A DNA stretch of 64,000 nucleotides, taken from an uncultured Prevotella sp. GTDB lineage: Bacteria > Bacteroidota > Bacteroidia > Bacteroidales > Bacteroidaceae. The stretch covers positions 62,001 through 126,000 of the forward strand of contig CAJOHJ010000001.1 of assembly GCA_905234265.1 (NCBI GenBank), read 5' to 3'. The translations under genes and the position numbers were made by a program. How positions within the stretch are numbered: the first letter of the stretch is position 1; each line of letters starts with the position of its first letter. The notes beneath the pieces are model-generated. The model worked only from the letters and a program-made list of their open reading frames with translations. It searched no databases and was not told the DNA's origin. Shown piece by piece: positions 34,130 to 42,237 of this stretch.

Positions 34130-34137
34130 CAAATGTA
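34130..34137 (-). promoter_or_regulatory. Promoter of the GH13-GT4-GT2 operon (-7 box TACATTTG)
   Basis: TACATTTG on the minus strand, only nine bases before the start at 34120, which predicts a nearly leaderless transcript. It is divergent from the flotillin promoter. Confidence 0.55.
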
Positions 34138-34199
34138 CAAAAAAAGTTATTTCCAATGCGAAAAACGGTTGTTTTTTTTCGCTTTTTGCTGAAACTTTC

Positions 34200-34207
34200 T
34201 ATCTTTG
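34200..34207 (+). promoter_or_regulatory. Flotillin promoter (-7 box TATCTTTG)
   Basis: TATCTTTG, 34 bases before the flotillin start, within a T-rich stretch that could supply the -33 element. Confidence 0.6.
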
Positions 34208-34241
34208 TAGGAGATACATTTATTTTAAGCACTAATTAGCT

Positions 34242-35726
34242 ATGGATCCAATTACTATGTATGCAATCATTGCCGCAGCCATTCTGCTGCTGGTCGTTTT
34301 TCTGTTCATTTCCTATGTGAAGGCGCCGCCCTCGTCGGCATTCATCATTTCCGGTCTCTCCAAGGAGCCTCGCGTGCTGATAGGCAGCGGCGGCTTCCGC
34401 ATTCCGTTCTTCGAGCGTCTGGACCGCGTCTACTTAGGACAGATTACCGTTGACATCAAGACCGAGGAAAGTGTGCCTACTACCGACTTCATAAACGTCG
34501 ACGTAGATGCCGTGGCAAAGATTCGCGTCACGCCGACCATGGAAGGCACGCGCCTTGCTGCCAAGAACTTCCTTAACATGATGCCTGCCGAGATTGCCGA
34601 GCAGTTGCAGGACTCCCTGCAGGGCAACATGCGTGAAATCATAGGCACCCTCGACCTCCGCTCGCTGAACACCGACCGCGACGGCTTCTCCGACCAGGTG
34701 ATGATGAAGGCTCAGCCAGACATGGCCAAGCTTGGCATAGAAATCATTTCCTGCAACATCCAGAACGTTACCGACAAGGAAGGCCTCATCCGAGACCTTG
34801 GTGCCGACAACACCGCCAAGATTAAGAAAGACGCCAGCATCAACCGTGCCATTGCCGAGCGTGACGTTAAGATAGAGGTCTCCAAGGCCGACAAGGACGC
34901 CAACGATGCCCGCGTCGACGCCGACACGGCCATCGCCATCAAGAACAACGAGCTTGCCCTGAAGCGTGCAGCCCTGAAGCAGCAGGCCGATACGGCGCAG
35001 GCCGATGCCGACGCTGCCTATGCCATCCAGCAGCAGGAACAGCAGAAGACCATCAACATCAAGACCGTTGAGGCTGAGATTGAGAAGACCAAGCGCGAGC
35101 AGATACTTTCCAAGGAGCAGATTGAAATCCGCCAGAACGAGCTGGTGGCGCAGGTTGAGAAGAAAGCCGACGCCGACAAGTATCAGGTGGAAATCAATGC
35201 ACAGGCCGACCTCGAGCAGCGCAAACGCATTGCCGAGGCACAGAAATACGAGGCCGAGCAGCGTGCCTTGGCGCAGAATGCCGAGTCGGATGCTGCCCGC
35301 TACCGTCTTGAGCAGGAGGCTGCCGGTATCAAGGCCAAGGGTGAGGCCGAGGCTTACGCCATCCAGAAGAAGGGCGAGGCCGAGGCATTGGCTATGGACA
35401 AGAAGGCCGAAGCCTACAAGAAGTATAACAATGCTGCCGTTGCGCAGATGATGATAGAGGTGCTGCCGCAGATTGTAGAGAATGTTGCCAAGCCAATCTC
35501 CGCCATCAAGGACGTCAACATCTACAGCGGCGACGGCCATGGCATCAGCGCCATGTCAGGCAATGTGCCTGTTGCCATCAAGCAGGCCTTTGACGTGCTG
35601 AAGTCTGCCACGGGTGTCGACATGGCCGACATCATGCGTGCCGGAACCATCGACGCCAAGGTGAACCGCAACATCACTCTTAACGACGAAGCCCGCGACG
35701 TCGTGGATAATCTGAGCGGAAACTGA
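34242..35726 (+). CDS. Flotillin-like SPFH-domain membrane protein
   Basis: 494 residues. One N-terminal membrane segment (about 7-27) is followed by the SPFH/band-7 domain (about 28-190: SGGFRIPFFERLDRVYLGQI, NVDVDAVAKIRV). A long coiled coil runs from about 190 to 410, with many Ala-Glu-Ala steps (AEAQKYEAEQRALAQNAESD is in this part), the hallmark of flotillins (FloT/YuaG/YqiK). The C-terminus is a compact segment ending in DEARDVVDNLSGN. Flotillins oligomerise at membrane microdomains. It has its own promoter and is followed 51 bases later by a YqiA-type hydrolase, possibly in one transcript. Confidence 0.93.
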   Translation: MDPITMYAIIAAAILLLVVFLFISYVKAPPSSAFIISGLSKEPRVLIGSGGFRIPFFERLDRVYLGQITVDIKTEESVPTTDFINVDVDAVAKIRVTPTMEGTRLAAKNFLNMMPAEIAEQLQDSLQGNMREIIGTLDLRSLNTDRDGFSDQVMMKAQPDMAKLGIEIISCNIQNVTDKEGLIRDLGADNTAKIKKDASINRAIAERDVKIEVSKADKDANDARVDADTAIAIKNNELALKRAALKQQADTAQADADAAYAIQQQEQQKTINIKTVEAEIEKTKREQILSKEQIEIRQNELVAQVEKKADADKYQVEINAQADLEQRKRIAEAQKYEAEQRALAQNAESDAARYRLEQEAAGIKAKGEAEAYAIQKKGEAEALAMDKKAEAYKKYNNAAVAQMMIEVLPQIVENVAKPISAIKDVNIYSGDGHGISAMSGNVPVAIKQAFDVLKSATGVDMADIMRAGTIDAKVNRNITLNDEARDVVDNLSGN

Positions 35727-35777
35727 AGAGTGACAAAGAAATAGTGAGAAGATAATATTGAACTGCGCCTTACTGTC

Positions 35778-36770
35778 ATGCAGCAAGAAAATCCATACGT
35801 CAAGCAGTTTCCCGAACTTTTGCAGGGGAAGACGGTGCTCTACGTCCACGGCTTTGCGTCGAGCGGACAGAGCGGCACCGTCTCCCGCCTGCGGACGGTG
35901 TTCCCCAATGCCAGGGTTGTAGCCCCCGACCTGCCAGTCCGTCCTGCCGAGGCCATGGCCCTGTTGCACGAAGTTTGCGACAGCGAGCAGCCAGACCTTA
36001 TTATCGGCACGTCGATGGGAGGCATGTATGCGGAGCAGCTGCGCGGCTTCGACCGCATCTGCGTCAATCCGGCCATGGAGATTGCCGACACCATGAAGGC
36101 CCACGGCCTTACCGGCACGCAGCAGTTCCAGAACCCACGCTTGGACGGCGTTCAGGAATTCTATGTCGACAAGGCTCTGGTGAAGGAATACCGCGAAGTC
36201 TCAGAGCAGCGCTTCCTTGCCGTCAGCGATGCCGACCGCCTGCGAGTCTATGGCCTTTTCGGCGACGAGGACACCACGGTCGACACTTACGGCATGTTCA
36301 GTGCCGTCTATCCGCAGAGCCTGCATTTCCATGGTGAGCATCGCATGAACGACAAGTCGTTCATGCACAGTGTGGTGCCTGTCATCCGCTGGATAGACGA
36401 CCGCCAGCAGCATCGCGAGCGCCCTATAATATATATAGGTGTAGAGACGCTTAGCGACAGCTACGGCAATCCGGCCTCGTCGGTACAGAAGGCCGTTCGC
36501 CAGCTGATAGAGCATTATCAGGTGTTTTTCGTTGCCGGTGATGCAGAGCCTGAGACCGCCGCGTGGCTTGCCAGCCATGTCAACGTGCCTGCCTGGCGCC
36601 ACACTGTCTATACGTGGCGTCGCGACCTGCTCTACGGCGACTATCTGATTTACTCCCCCCAGCAAGGCAAGCCGGATGGGTCGTTAGCCACACTGATAGA
36701 GTATGGCAGCGACACCTTTAAGACGTGGGAAGAAATCATCGGCTATTTCTCGCGTCTTGGCGGACAGTAG
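35778..36770 (+). CDS. YqiA/YcfP-type alpha/beta hydrolase fused to a HAD/NT5C-like domain
   Basis: 330 residues. The first ~205 look like a YqiA-type esterase: LYVHGFASSGQSGTV (oxyanion His-Gly), IIGTSMGGMYAE as the nucleophile elbow with Ser, then GDEDTTVD and a late His in GEHRMND. The last ~115 residues (from PIIYIGVETL) resemble a HAD/5'-nucleotidase fold with the strand pattern VFFVAGDAEPE and DYLIYSP, but the DxD motif expected in strand one is replaced (IYIGVETLSDS), so catalysis there is doubtful. The stop is one base from the convergent gene on the other strand. The second-domain call is tentative. Confidence 0.75.
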   Translation: MQQENPYVKQFPELLQGKTVLYVHGFASSGQSGTVSRLRTVFPNARVVAPDLPVRPAEAMALLHEVCDSEQPDLIIGTSMGGMYAEQLRGFDRICVNPAMEIADTMKAHGLTGTQQFQNPRLDGVQEFYVDKALVKEYREVSEQRFLAVSDADRLRVYGLFGDEDTTVDTYGMFSAVYPQSLHFHGEHRMNDKSFMHSVVPVIRWIDDRQQHRERPIIYIGVETLSDSYGNPASSVQKAVRQLIEHYQVFFVAGDAEPETAAWLASHVNVPAWRHTVYTWRRDLLYGDYLIYSPQQGKPDGSLATLIEYGSDTFKTWEEIIGYFSRLGGQ

Positions 36771-36771
36771 G

Positions 36772-39700
36772 TCATTTTTCTTCCTCGGGCATCAGCACGA
36801 CGCCAGTCTGCTTCATGCCGTCCATCATTATCTTTAGGGGCTTCGTGAAGCGCACGTGGCGCACGAAATCCGTTTCCTCCACTGCCGGCATGGCATCAAG
36901 CAGCGACTGCTGGAAGATGCCGTCGCCGGTATAAGTGTTTATTGTGAAGTAGCCAACGCCGAACGATGTCAGGTTCTGGAAGAAGTGCGTGCCTTGCGAC
37001 GGGTCTACGTGATAGTTCTTCAGTCCGGTCTCCACGATGAGCCTTGCCGCAGAGATGTGCGGCCATTTCACGGGAATTCCCAGCCAGTAGTCGCTCGACC
37101 CCCATCTGCCCGGGCCAATGAGAATGTAGTTGGCGCCTCTTCCGTCGTCCTGTGCATAGTCGCCCCTGAGGAAGCGGCGGTTTATCTGCTCTATGTCGTC
37201 GGCAATGCGTGGGTTGTTGACGGCCGTGAAGTCGTCGCCGGTCTTCACGTACACCACGTCCACCACGTCTTCCGAAATGCCGTGTCCCAGTGAGTTCTGC
37301 GAGCGCAGCAGGCACTTGTCGTCGCTGATGGCCGTCAGGTCTTCGTCCAGCACTTGCTTGGAGTCGACGATGGGGCGTATCTGGAGAAGGTAGAAAGAAC
37401 CCTGTCCGACTCCGGGGGCCAGGTTGCATGCAAACTCTATTTCCACTGGCCGCCGCATCTCGTCGGCTCCCAGCTGCTGTGCCATCTGCAGTATTTCCGG
37501 CAGAGGGAATACGCCGTTCTGCAGCACTCCGCTGAATGAAATAATCTTGCGTCCGCCCTCGTAGATGCCGTCGCGTATCACCTGGTCCATGGGGTCGTAG
37601 GTTGACGCAATGCCGTCCAGGGCGCCGTCGGCGGCAGCCTCCTTGACGCGCAGGTTAAGGATGTTGAAGCCGTCGTCCACCTTGAAGTCGTTGCCGGTGT
37701 GCGACATGTCCAGGGCGTAGAAGCGTGTCTGCGTCTCGCGCAGTGCCGTTTCCAGTTCCGATGTCTGCAAGACCTGTGTGGGGTGGTATGGGCTTACGCG
37801 CAGCGTCTGTCCGCCGTCGACGATGTATTTTCCCAGTCCCAGTGCCAGCGAAGCTATTCCCTCCTCGGCCTGTTCGTCGCCGATGGGGTAGTAGTTCAGC
37901 GAGCGTAGCACGCCGGAGAACGTAGGGTAGAAGCGTGTCCCGTACTGCTGACCGACGACTTCCTGCAGTATGACGGCCATTTTCTCCTGGTCGATGACGT
38001 TCTGCGTGGCTGTCATGTATGCCTTTGAGTCGCGGTAGTACACCGACGCGTATACGCCCTTGATGGCGCATGCCAGCATTCGCAGCATTTCATATTTGTC
38101 GTCCAGATAGGGAATCATGTATGTGCTGTAGATGCCGGCAAACGGCTGGTAGTGGCTGTCTTCCAGCAACGACGACGAGCGCACGGCTATCGGCGCCTTC
38201 ACGGCGTCGAAGAACGTGAAGAAGTCGCCTATCAGCTCGTCGGGCAGTTGAGCGTGCATGAAGTGCTGCAGTATCTCCTCGTCGGGAGCGTCGCTCAGGG
38301 CAATGCCCCACAGGTTGTTCTGGTCCATGAACTCGTCGAAGAAGTCGGTACACAGCACAACGGTCTTCGGAATCTGCACCGTGGCGTTTGGAAACCTGTT
38401 CAGTTCCGGATGCCGCTTGATGATGTTGTCCAGGAAAGCCAGTCCGCGGCCCTTTCCGCCTAACGAGCCGTCGCCGATGCGTGCAAAGTGGGCGTAGCGG
38501 TCGAACTTCAGGCGGTCGAAGACGGCCACGATGCCGATGTTCTTCATGCGGCGGTACTGCACTATGGCGTCGAAGATGATCTGTCGGTGGGCGTCGACAT
38601 CCTTCAGCTTGTGCCAGGTGACATTCTTGAGGAATGCCGACACGGGGAAGATGGCCCTTGCGCAGAGCCAGCGGCTCATGTGGTTGCGCGACACGTGATA
38701 CTGGAACGACTCTGAGGGAATGGTGAAAATGTTGTCCTGCAGCTCCTTCAGCGAGTGTACGCGCGCCACCTCCTTATGTGTGTGAGGGTCGCGGAATATG
38801 AAGTCGCCGAAGCCCATGTGTTCCTCGATGAGCTTACGCAGGTCGACGTTCATCTTCTTCGAGTTCTTGTCGATGAAGTGGAAGTGTTCGGCCTCGGCCT
38901 TCTGCTTGTTGCCGATTTCCGAGCTTTGCAAAATCAGAGGCACGTACTCGTCGCGCCGCCTTATCTCGCGGAGCAGCTTCAGACCGGCCTCGGCGTCGCC
39001 GTCCTCGACGTGCGACAGCCTGCCGGGGCGCGTCTGCATGGGGAAGCGGGTGTCGGAGATAACTCCCAGAACGTTGTCCTTATACTGTTCATACCACTGC
39101 ATGGCCTCCTGATAGTTGGTGGCCAGCACCACCTTCGGGCGTCCGCGCTTGCGCTGTGCGGCAGCGTGGGGGTTCAGAGCCTCCGTGGAGAAGTTCTTCG
39201 ACTGCTCAAGGATGTAGTTGTAGAGGTTTGGCAGCACCGACGAGTAGAAGCGGATGTTGTCCTCCACCAGCAGAATCATCTGCACGCCAGCCTCCTTGAC
39301 GTCATGCTCGATGTTCATCTTGTCCTCGATGAGCTTGATGATGGAGAGTATCAGGTTGGTGTTGCCCAGCCAGCAGAACACATAGTCGAAGATAGACATG
39401 TCCTCGTTCTCAATGCGCTTGGTGATGCCGTGCGAGAAGGGCGTCAGCACCACGCACGGGATGTGAGGGGCTATCGACTTAACGTCGCGGGCCACGGCAA
39501 AGGCGTCGTTGTCGGCATTGCCTGGCATGCAGATGACGAGGTCGATGTCGGTAGTCTTCAGCACCTGCCAGGCCTCGTCGGTGGCTGACACCTGCGTGAA
39601 CGTAGGCGGATAGCGCAGTCCGAGTTCCATGTACTCGTTGAAGATTTTCTCGTCCACGCGGCCATCGTCCTCCAGCATGAAGGCGTCGTAGGGATTGGCG

Positions 39701-39807
39701 ACTATCAGCACGTTGAAGATGCGCTTAGTCATCAGGTTGACGAAGCTGACGTCCTTCAGAAAGAAGTTGTTGAACTCCTGCGGTATGTTGTTGTTGGCAT
39801 TGCTCAT
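36772..39807 (-). CDS. PEP synthase-like protein with two N-terminal receiver-like domains
   Basis: 1011 residues from the Met at 39807; the frame is open to 39876 but those residues come from the AT-rich spacer. Residues ~32-160 and ~176-325 are two receiver-like folds: the first lacks the acidic pocket in normal form, while the second has VEDN (Asp183), VISDTRFP (Asp252) and FIDKNS (Lys314). The PEP/pyruvate-binding ATP-grasp domain follows (about 440-900) with GSLGGKGRGLAFLD and PIAVRSSSLLED. No PEP-utiliser swivelling domain with a catalytic His (GGxxSH) is seen, nor a PEP-binding barrel. It is therefore not a complete PEP synthase; it may act as an ATP-dependent sensor or kinase. Confidence 0.85.
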   Translation of the reverse strand: MSNANNNIPQEFNNFFLKDVSFVNLMTKRIFNVLIVANPYDAFMLEDDGRVDEKIFNEYMELGLRYPPTFTQVSATDEAWQVLKTTDIDLVICMPGNADNDAFAVARDVKSIAPHIPCVVLTPFSHGITKRIENEDMSIFDYVFCWLGNTNLILSIIKLIEDKMNIEHDVKEAGVQMILLVEDNIRFYSSVLPNLYNYILEQSKNFSTEALNPHAAAQRKRGRPKVVLATNYQEAMQWYEQYKDNVLGVISDTRFPMQTRPGRLSHVEDGDAEAGLKLLREIRRRDEYVPLILQSSEIGNKQKAEAEHFHFIDKNSKKMNVDLRKLIEEHMGFGDFIFRDPHTHKEVARVHSLKELQDNIFTIPSESFQYHVSRNHMSRWLCARAIFPVSAFLKNVTWHKLKDVDAHRQIIFDAIVQYRRMKNIGIVAVFDRLKFDRYAHFARIGDGSLGGKGRGLAFLDNIIKRHPELNRFPNATVQIPKTVVLCTDFFDEFMDQNNLWGIALSDAPDEEILQHFMHAQLPDELIGDFFTFFDAVKAPIAVRSSSLLEDSHYQPFAGIYSTYMIPYLDDKYEMLRMLACAIKGVYASVYYRDSKAYMTATQNVIDQEKMAVILQEVVGQQYGTRFYPTFSGVLRSLNYYPIGDEQAEEGIASLALGLGKYIVDGGQTLRVSPYHPTQVLQTSELETALRETQTRFYALDMSHTGNDFKVDDGFNILNLRVKEAAADGALDGIASTYDPMDQVIRDGIYEGGRKIISFSGVLQNGVFPLPEILQMAQQLGADEMRRPVEIEFACNLAPGVGQGSFYLLQIRPIVDSKQVLDEDLTAISDDKCLLRSQNSLGHGISEDVVDVVYVKTGDDFTAVNNPRIADDIEQINRRFLRGDYAQDDGRGANYILIGPGRWGSSDYWLGIPVKWPHISAARLIVETGLKNYHVDPSQGTHFFQNLTSFGVGYFTINTYTGDGIFQQSLLDAMPAVEETDFVRHVRFTKPLKIMMDGMKQTGVVLMPEEEK

Positions 39808-39885
39808 GGTGCTATATATATAATAATGTGTGCGAAAATACACAAAAAATGTCTGACGGCAAAATTTCTCCCACAATTTTGCAAA

Positions 39886-39990
39886 ATTATCTCGCAGAGA
39901 TAAAAAATTATCTCCGTAAGATAATTTCGTAACATGCAGAGATAATTTCGTAACATGCAGAGATAATTTCGTAACATGCAGAGATAATTT
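39886..39990. repeat. 21-base-period AGATAA repeat array (array 4)
   Basis: About five units, three of them identical (AGATAATTT then CGTAACATGCAG), preceded by a TTATCTC/GAGATAA inverted pair. It lies between the divergent PEP synthase-like and DASS genes; a weak minus-strand box TAATTTTG (39882-39889) abuts it. Confidence 0.9.
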
Positions 39991-40061
39991 TATGTATCAT
40001 GACGATGAATTTTTCTTACAACTAAAAGTGAGAAAAATTTGGCTTTTCCTCGCTGTTTTGC

Positions 40062-40069
40062 TACCTTTG
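40062..40069 (+). promoter_or_regulatory. DASS symporter promoter (-7 box TACCTTTG, -33 TTTG)
   Basis: TACCTTTG with TTTG at 40038-40041, a 20-base spacing. It lies 36 bases before the start. Confidence 0.7.
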
Positions 40070-40105
40070 CAGGCCGAAAATGAATAATAAATATAAAATT
40101 ACCAC

Positions 40106-41614
40106 ATGTTTCACATTTACAAAGGCTACGAACTCGTAGAGGCATACCATAATATGCGCATGGGACGGAGGTTCCATCCTACGGAAGGCTTCAAAAAGAC
40201 CGTTCAGGCTATAATAGTTGCAATAGTCACACTGCTGCTGTGGAACCTTCCTGCCGACAGTTTCGGCATCGAAGGGCTGACCGTTGTCCAGCAGCGCATC
40301 ATCGCCATCTTTGCATTTGCCACTCTGATGTGGGTCTTGGAGGTGGTGTCGTCGTGGGCCACCAGTGTGGCCATCATCGGACTGATGCTCATGTTCTGCT
40401 CCGACTCTGGACTGAAATGGATGTGCAATGCCGACGAGGTGGGACAGCTGCTGTCATATAAGGCAGTAATGGCCACGTTTGCCGATCCGGTGATTATGCT
40501 GTTCATCGGCGGCTTCATACTGGCCATTGCGGCCACGAAGACCGGCCTCGACGCCCAGCTGGCAAAGGTGCTGCTGAAGCCTTTCGGGCAGAAGAGCGAA
40601 AACGTGCTGCTGGGCTTCATACTCATCACCGGACTTTTCTCGATGTTCGTCAGTAATACGGCTACGGCGGCCATGATGCTTACCTTCCTGACGCCTGTCT
40701 TCCGGCAGTTGCCGCCAGAGGGCAAAGGGCGCATAGCAATGGCACTGTCCATTCCGCTGGCTGCCAACCTGGGAGGCATGGGTACGCCAATAGGCACGCC
40801 GCCGAACACCATAGCGCTGAAATATCTGAACGACCCTGACGGGCTGAACATGGGATTGGGCTTTGGCGAGTGGATGATGTTCATGACGCCGCTGGTCATC
40901 GTGCTGCTGCTCGTCGGCTGGTGGCTGCTGAAGACGATGTTCCCCTTCTCGCAGAAGACCGTGGAGCTGAAGATTGAGGGCGAAATGAAGAAGGATGCCC
41001 ACACCAAGATAGTCATAGTGACGTTCTTCGTGACCGTTGCCCTGTGGCTCTTAGACACCGTGACGGGCATCAACTCCTACACGGTGGCCCTGCTGCCGTT
41101 CATGGTGTTCGCACTGACAGGTGTCATCACCAAGCGCGACCTGGAGCAAATCAACTGGTCCGTAATCTGGATGGTGGCTGGCGGCTTCGCGCTGGGCTAT
41201 GGCCTTAACGCCTCCGGACTGGCTGCCAACGCCGTGAAGAGCATTCCCTTCGGCGACTTCTCGCCGCTGCTGATATTGCTGCTCTCGGGACTCATCTGCT
41301 ATGTGCTGTCGAACTTCATCAGCAACTCGGCAACGGCCGCCCTGCTGATGCCTATCCTTGCCGTGGTCTGCACGGCCATGGGCGACAAGCTTGACAGCAT
41401 CGGCGGCACTCCGACCATTCTCATCGGCGTGGCCGTGGCTGCATCGAGTGCCATGGTGCTGCCGATATCGACACCGCCGAACGCGCTGGCCTATGCCACC
41501 AACCTGGTGCAGCAGAAGGACATGTCGCGAATGGGTCTGATAATGGGCTTGATAAGCATGGCCGCCGGCTATGCGCTGCTCTACCTGCTTGGCACCATGC
41601 ACGTGCTGGGATAA
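40106..41614 (+). CDS. DASS (SLC13) family sodium:di/tricarboxylate symporter
   Basis: 502 residues with 11 or so membrane spans. The two family SNT motifs are FVSNTATAAMM (first half) and FISNSATAALLMP (second half), each followed by a re-entrant loop; IGTPPNTIAL and ISTPPNALAY are the paired proline loops, showing the inverted repeat of the fold. This family imports succinate, fumarate, malate or citrate with sodium. The N-terminal 30 residues are hydrophilic and include HPTEGF. It converges on pnuT with a 22-base gap. Confidence 0.93.
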   Translation: MFHIYKGYELVEAYHNMRMGRRFHPTEGFKKTVQAIIVAIVTLLLWNLPADSFGIEGLTVVQQRIIAIFAFATLMWVLEVVSSWATSVAIIGLMLMFCSDSGLKWMCNADEVGQLLSYKAVMATFADPVIMLFIGGFILAIAATKTGLDAQLAKVLLKPFGQKSENVLLGFILITGLFSMFVSNTATAAMMLTFLTPVFRQLPPEGKGRIAMALSIPLAANLGGMGTPIGTPPNTIALKYLNDPDGLNMGLGFGEWMMFMTPLVIVLLLVGWWLLKTMFPFSQKTVELKIEGEMKKDAHTKIVIVTFFVTVALWLLDTVTGINSYTVALLPFMVFALTGVITKRDLEQINWSVIWMVAGGFALGYGLNASGLAANAVKSIPFGDFSPLLILLLSGLICYVLSNFISNSATAALLMPILAVVCTAMGDKLDSIGGTPTILIGVAVAASSAMVLPISTPPNALAYATNLVQQKDMSRMGLIMGLISMAAGYALLYLLGTMHVLG

Positions 41615-41636
41615 TCCATGCACGTGCAGAGCGAAG

Positions 41637-42227
41637 CTAAGCGATTTTCCTGATTTCCTTTCTCCACTTCCACCATCCAGCGATGGCAATGACGACATAC
41701 AGTGCGTAGAGAGAAGCCTTGAAAGGAATTCCTTTGTAGAAGTATAGCACCGATGTAACCACATCGACAGCTATCCAAATGAACCACTGCTCTAAGTATT
41801 TGTGAGCCAAAGCCCAGATGCCCACAATGCTTAAGGCAGTGGTAAAGCTGTCTGCCAGTGGGACATTGCTGTTGGTGAATGTGGCCAGCAGCCAGTAGAT
41901 TATTCCCCAGAGGGCTACCGTCAGTGCTGTCCATGGCAAGACGAGCCGCTGTGGGAAGTGGGTGATGGAGAGTGCGGGTGTTGGGTGTTGGGTGTTGGGT
42001 GATGGCTTGCGGACCCACCGCCAGAAGCCGTAGACGGTGACGCTGAGGTAATAGAACTCCATTGCGCAGTCGGCATAGAGGCCTTTCTGGTAGTAGAGTG
42101 CTATGCCGAGTGCCTGCATCATAAAGCCTACGACCCACATCCATACTGAAGCTTTGTACTCCAGCAGGATGTAGGCCAGGCCAAGAACGGTGGTGACAAT
42201 GTCAAGCCAGTTCAGTTCAAAAACCAT
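41637..42227 (-). CDS. pnuT: PnuT-type thiamine transporter (PnuC family)
   Basis: 196 residues with about seven membrane spans. The PnuC-family pattern is clear: NWLDIVTTVLGLAYILLEYK, MWVVGFMMQALGIALYYQKGLYADC, and near the end EQWFIWIAVDVVTSVLYFYKG. PnuC proteins carry nicotinamide riboside, but PnuT members carry thiamine; the TPP riboswitch and the co-transcribed TonB receptor make thiamine the likely substrate here. Residues ~74-93 (KPSPNTQHPTPALSITHFPQ) are hydrophilic and coded by tandem GGTGTTGGGT repeats, probably an in-frame insertion in a loop. No thiamine pyrophosphokinase gene follows. Confidence 0.88.
   Translation of the reverse strand: MVFELNWLDIVTTVLGLAYILLEYKASVWMWVVGFMMQALGIALYYQKGLYADCAMEFYYLSVTVYGFWRWVRKPSPNTQHPTPALSITHFPQRLVLPWTALTVALWGIIYWLLATFTNSNVPLADSFTTALSIVGIWALAHKYLEQWFIWIAVDVVTSVLYFYKGIPFKASLYALYVVIAIAGWWKWRKEIRKIA
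41955..42008. repeat. Tandem GGTGTTGGGTGTT repeat inside pnuT
   Basis: At least three GTGTTGG units plus flanking GGTGATGG. On the coding strand these read as CCAACACCC units. The repeat stays in frame and encodes a Pro/Thr-rich loop. Comparable tandem units occur in miaB (58587-58620). Confidence 0.75.
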
Positions 42228-42237
42228 GTCTTTTTAG

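Noticed and set aside
41637..42227. Calling the gene nicotinamide riboside transporter PnuC
   Set aside because: The TPP riboswitch and the co-transcribed receptor point to thiamine (PnuT).
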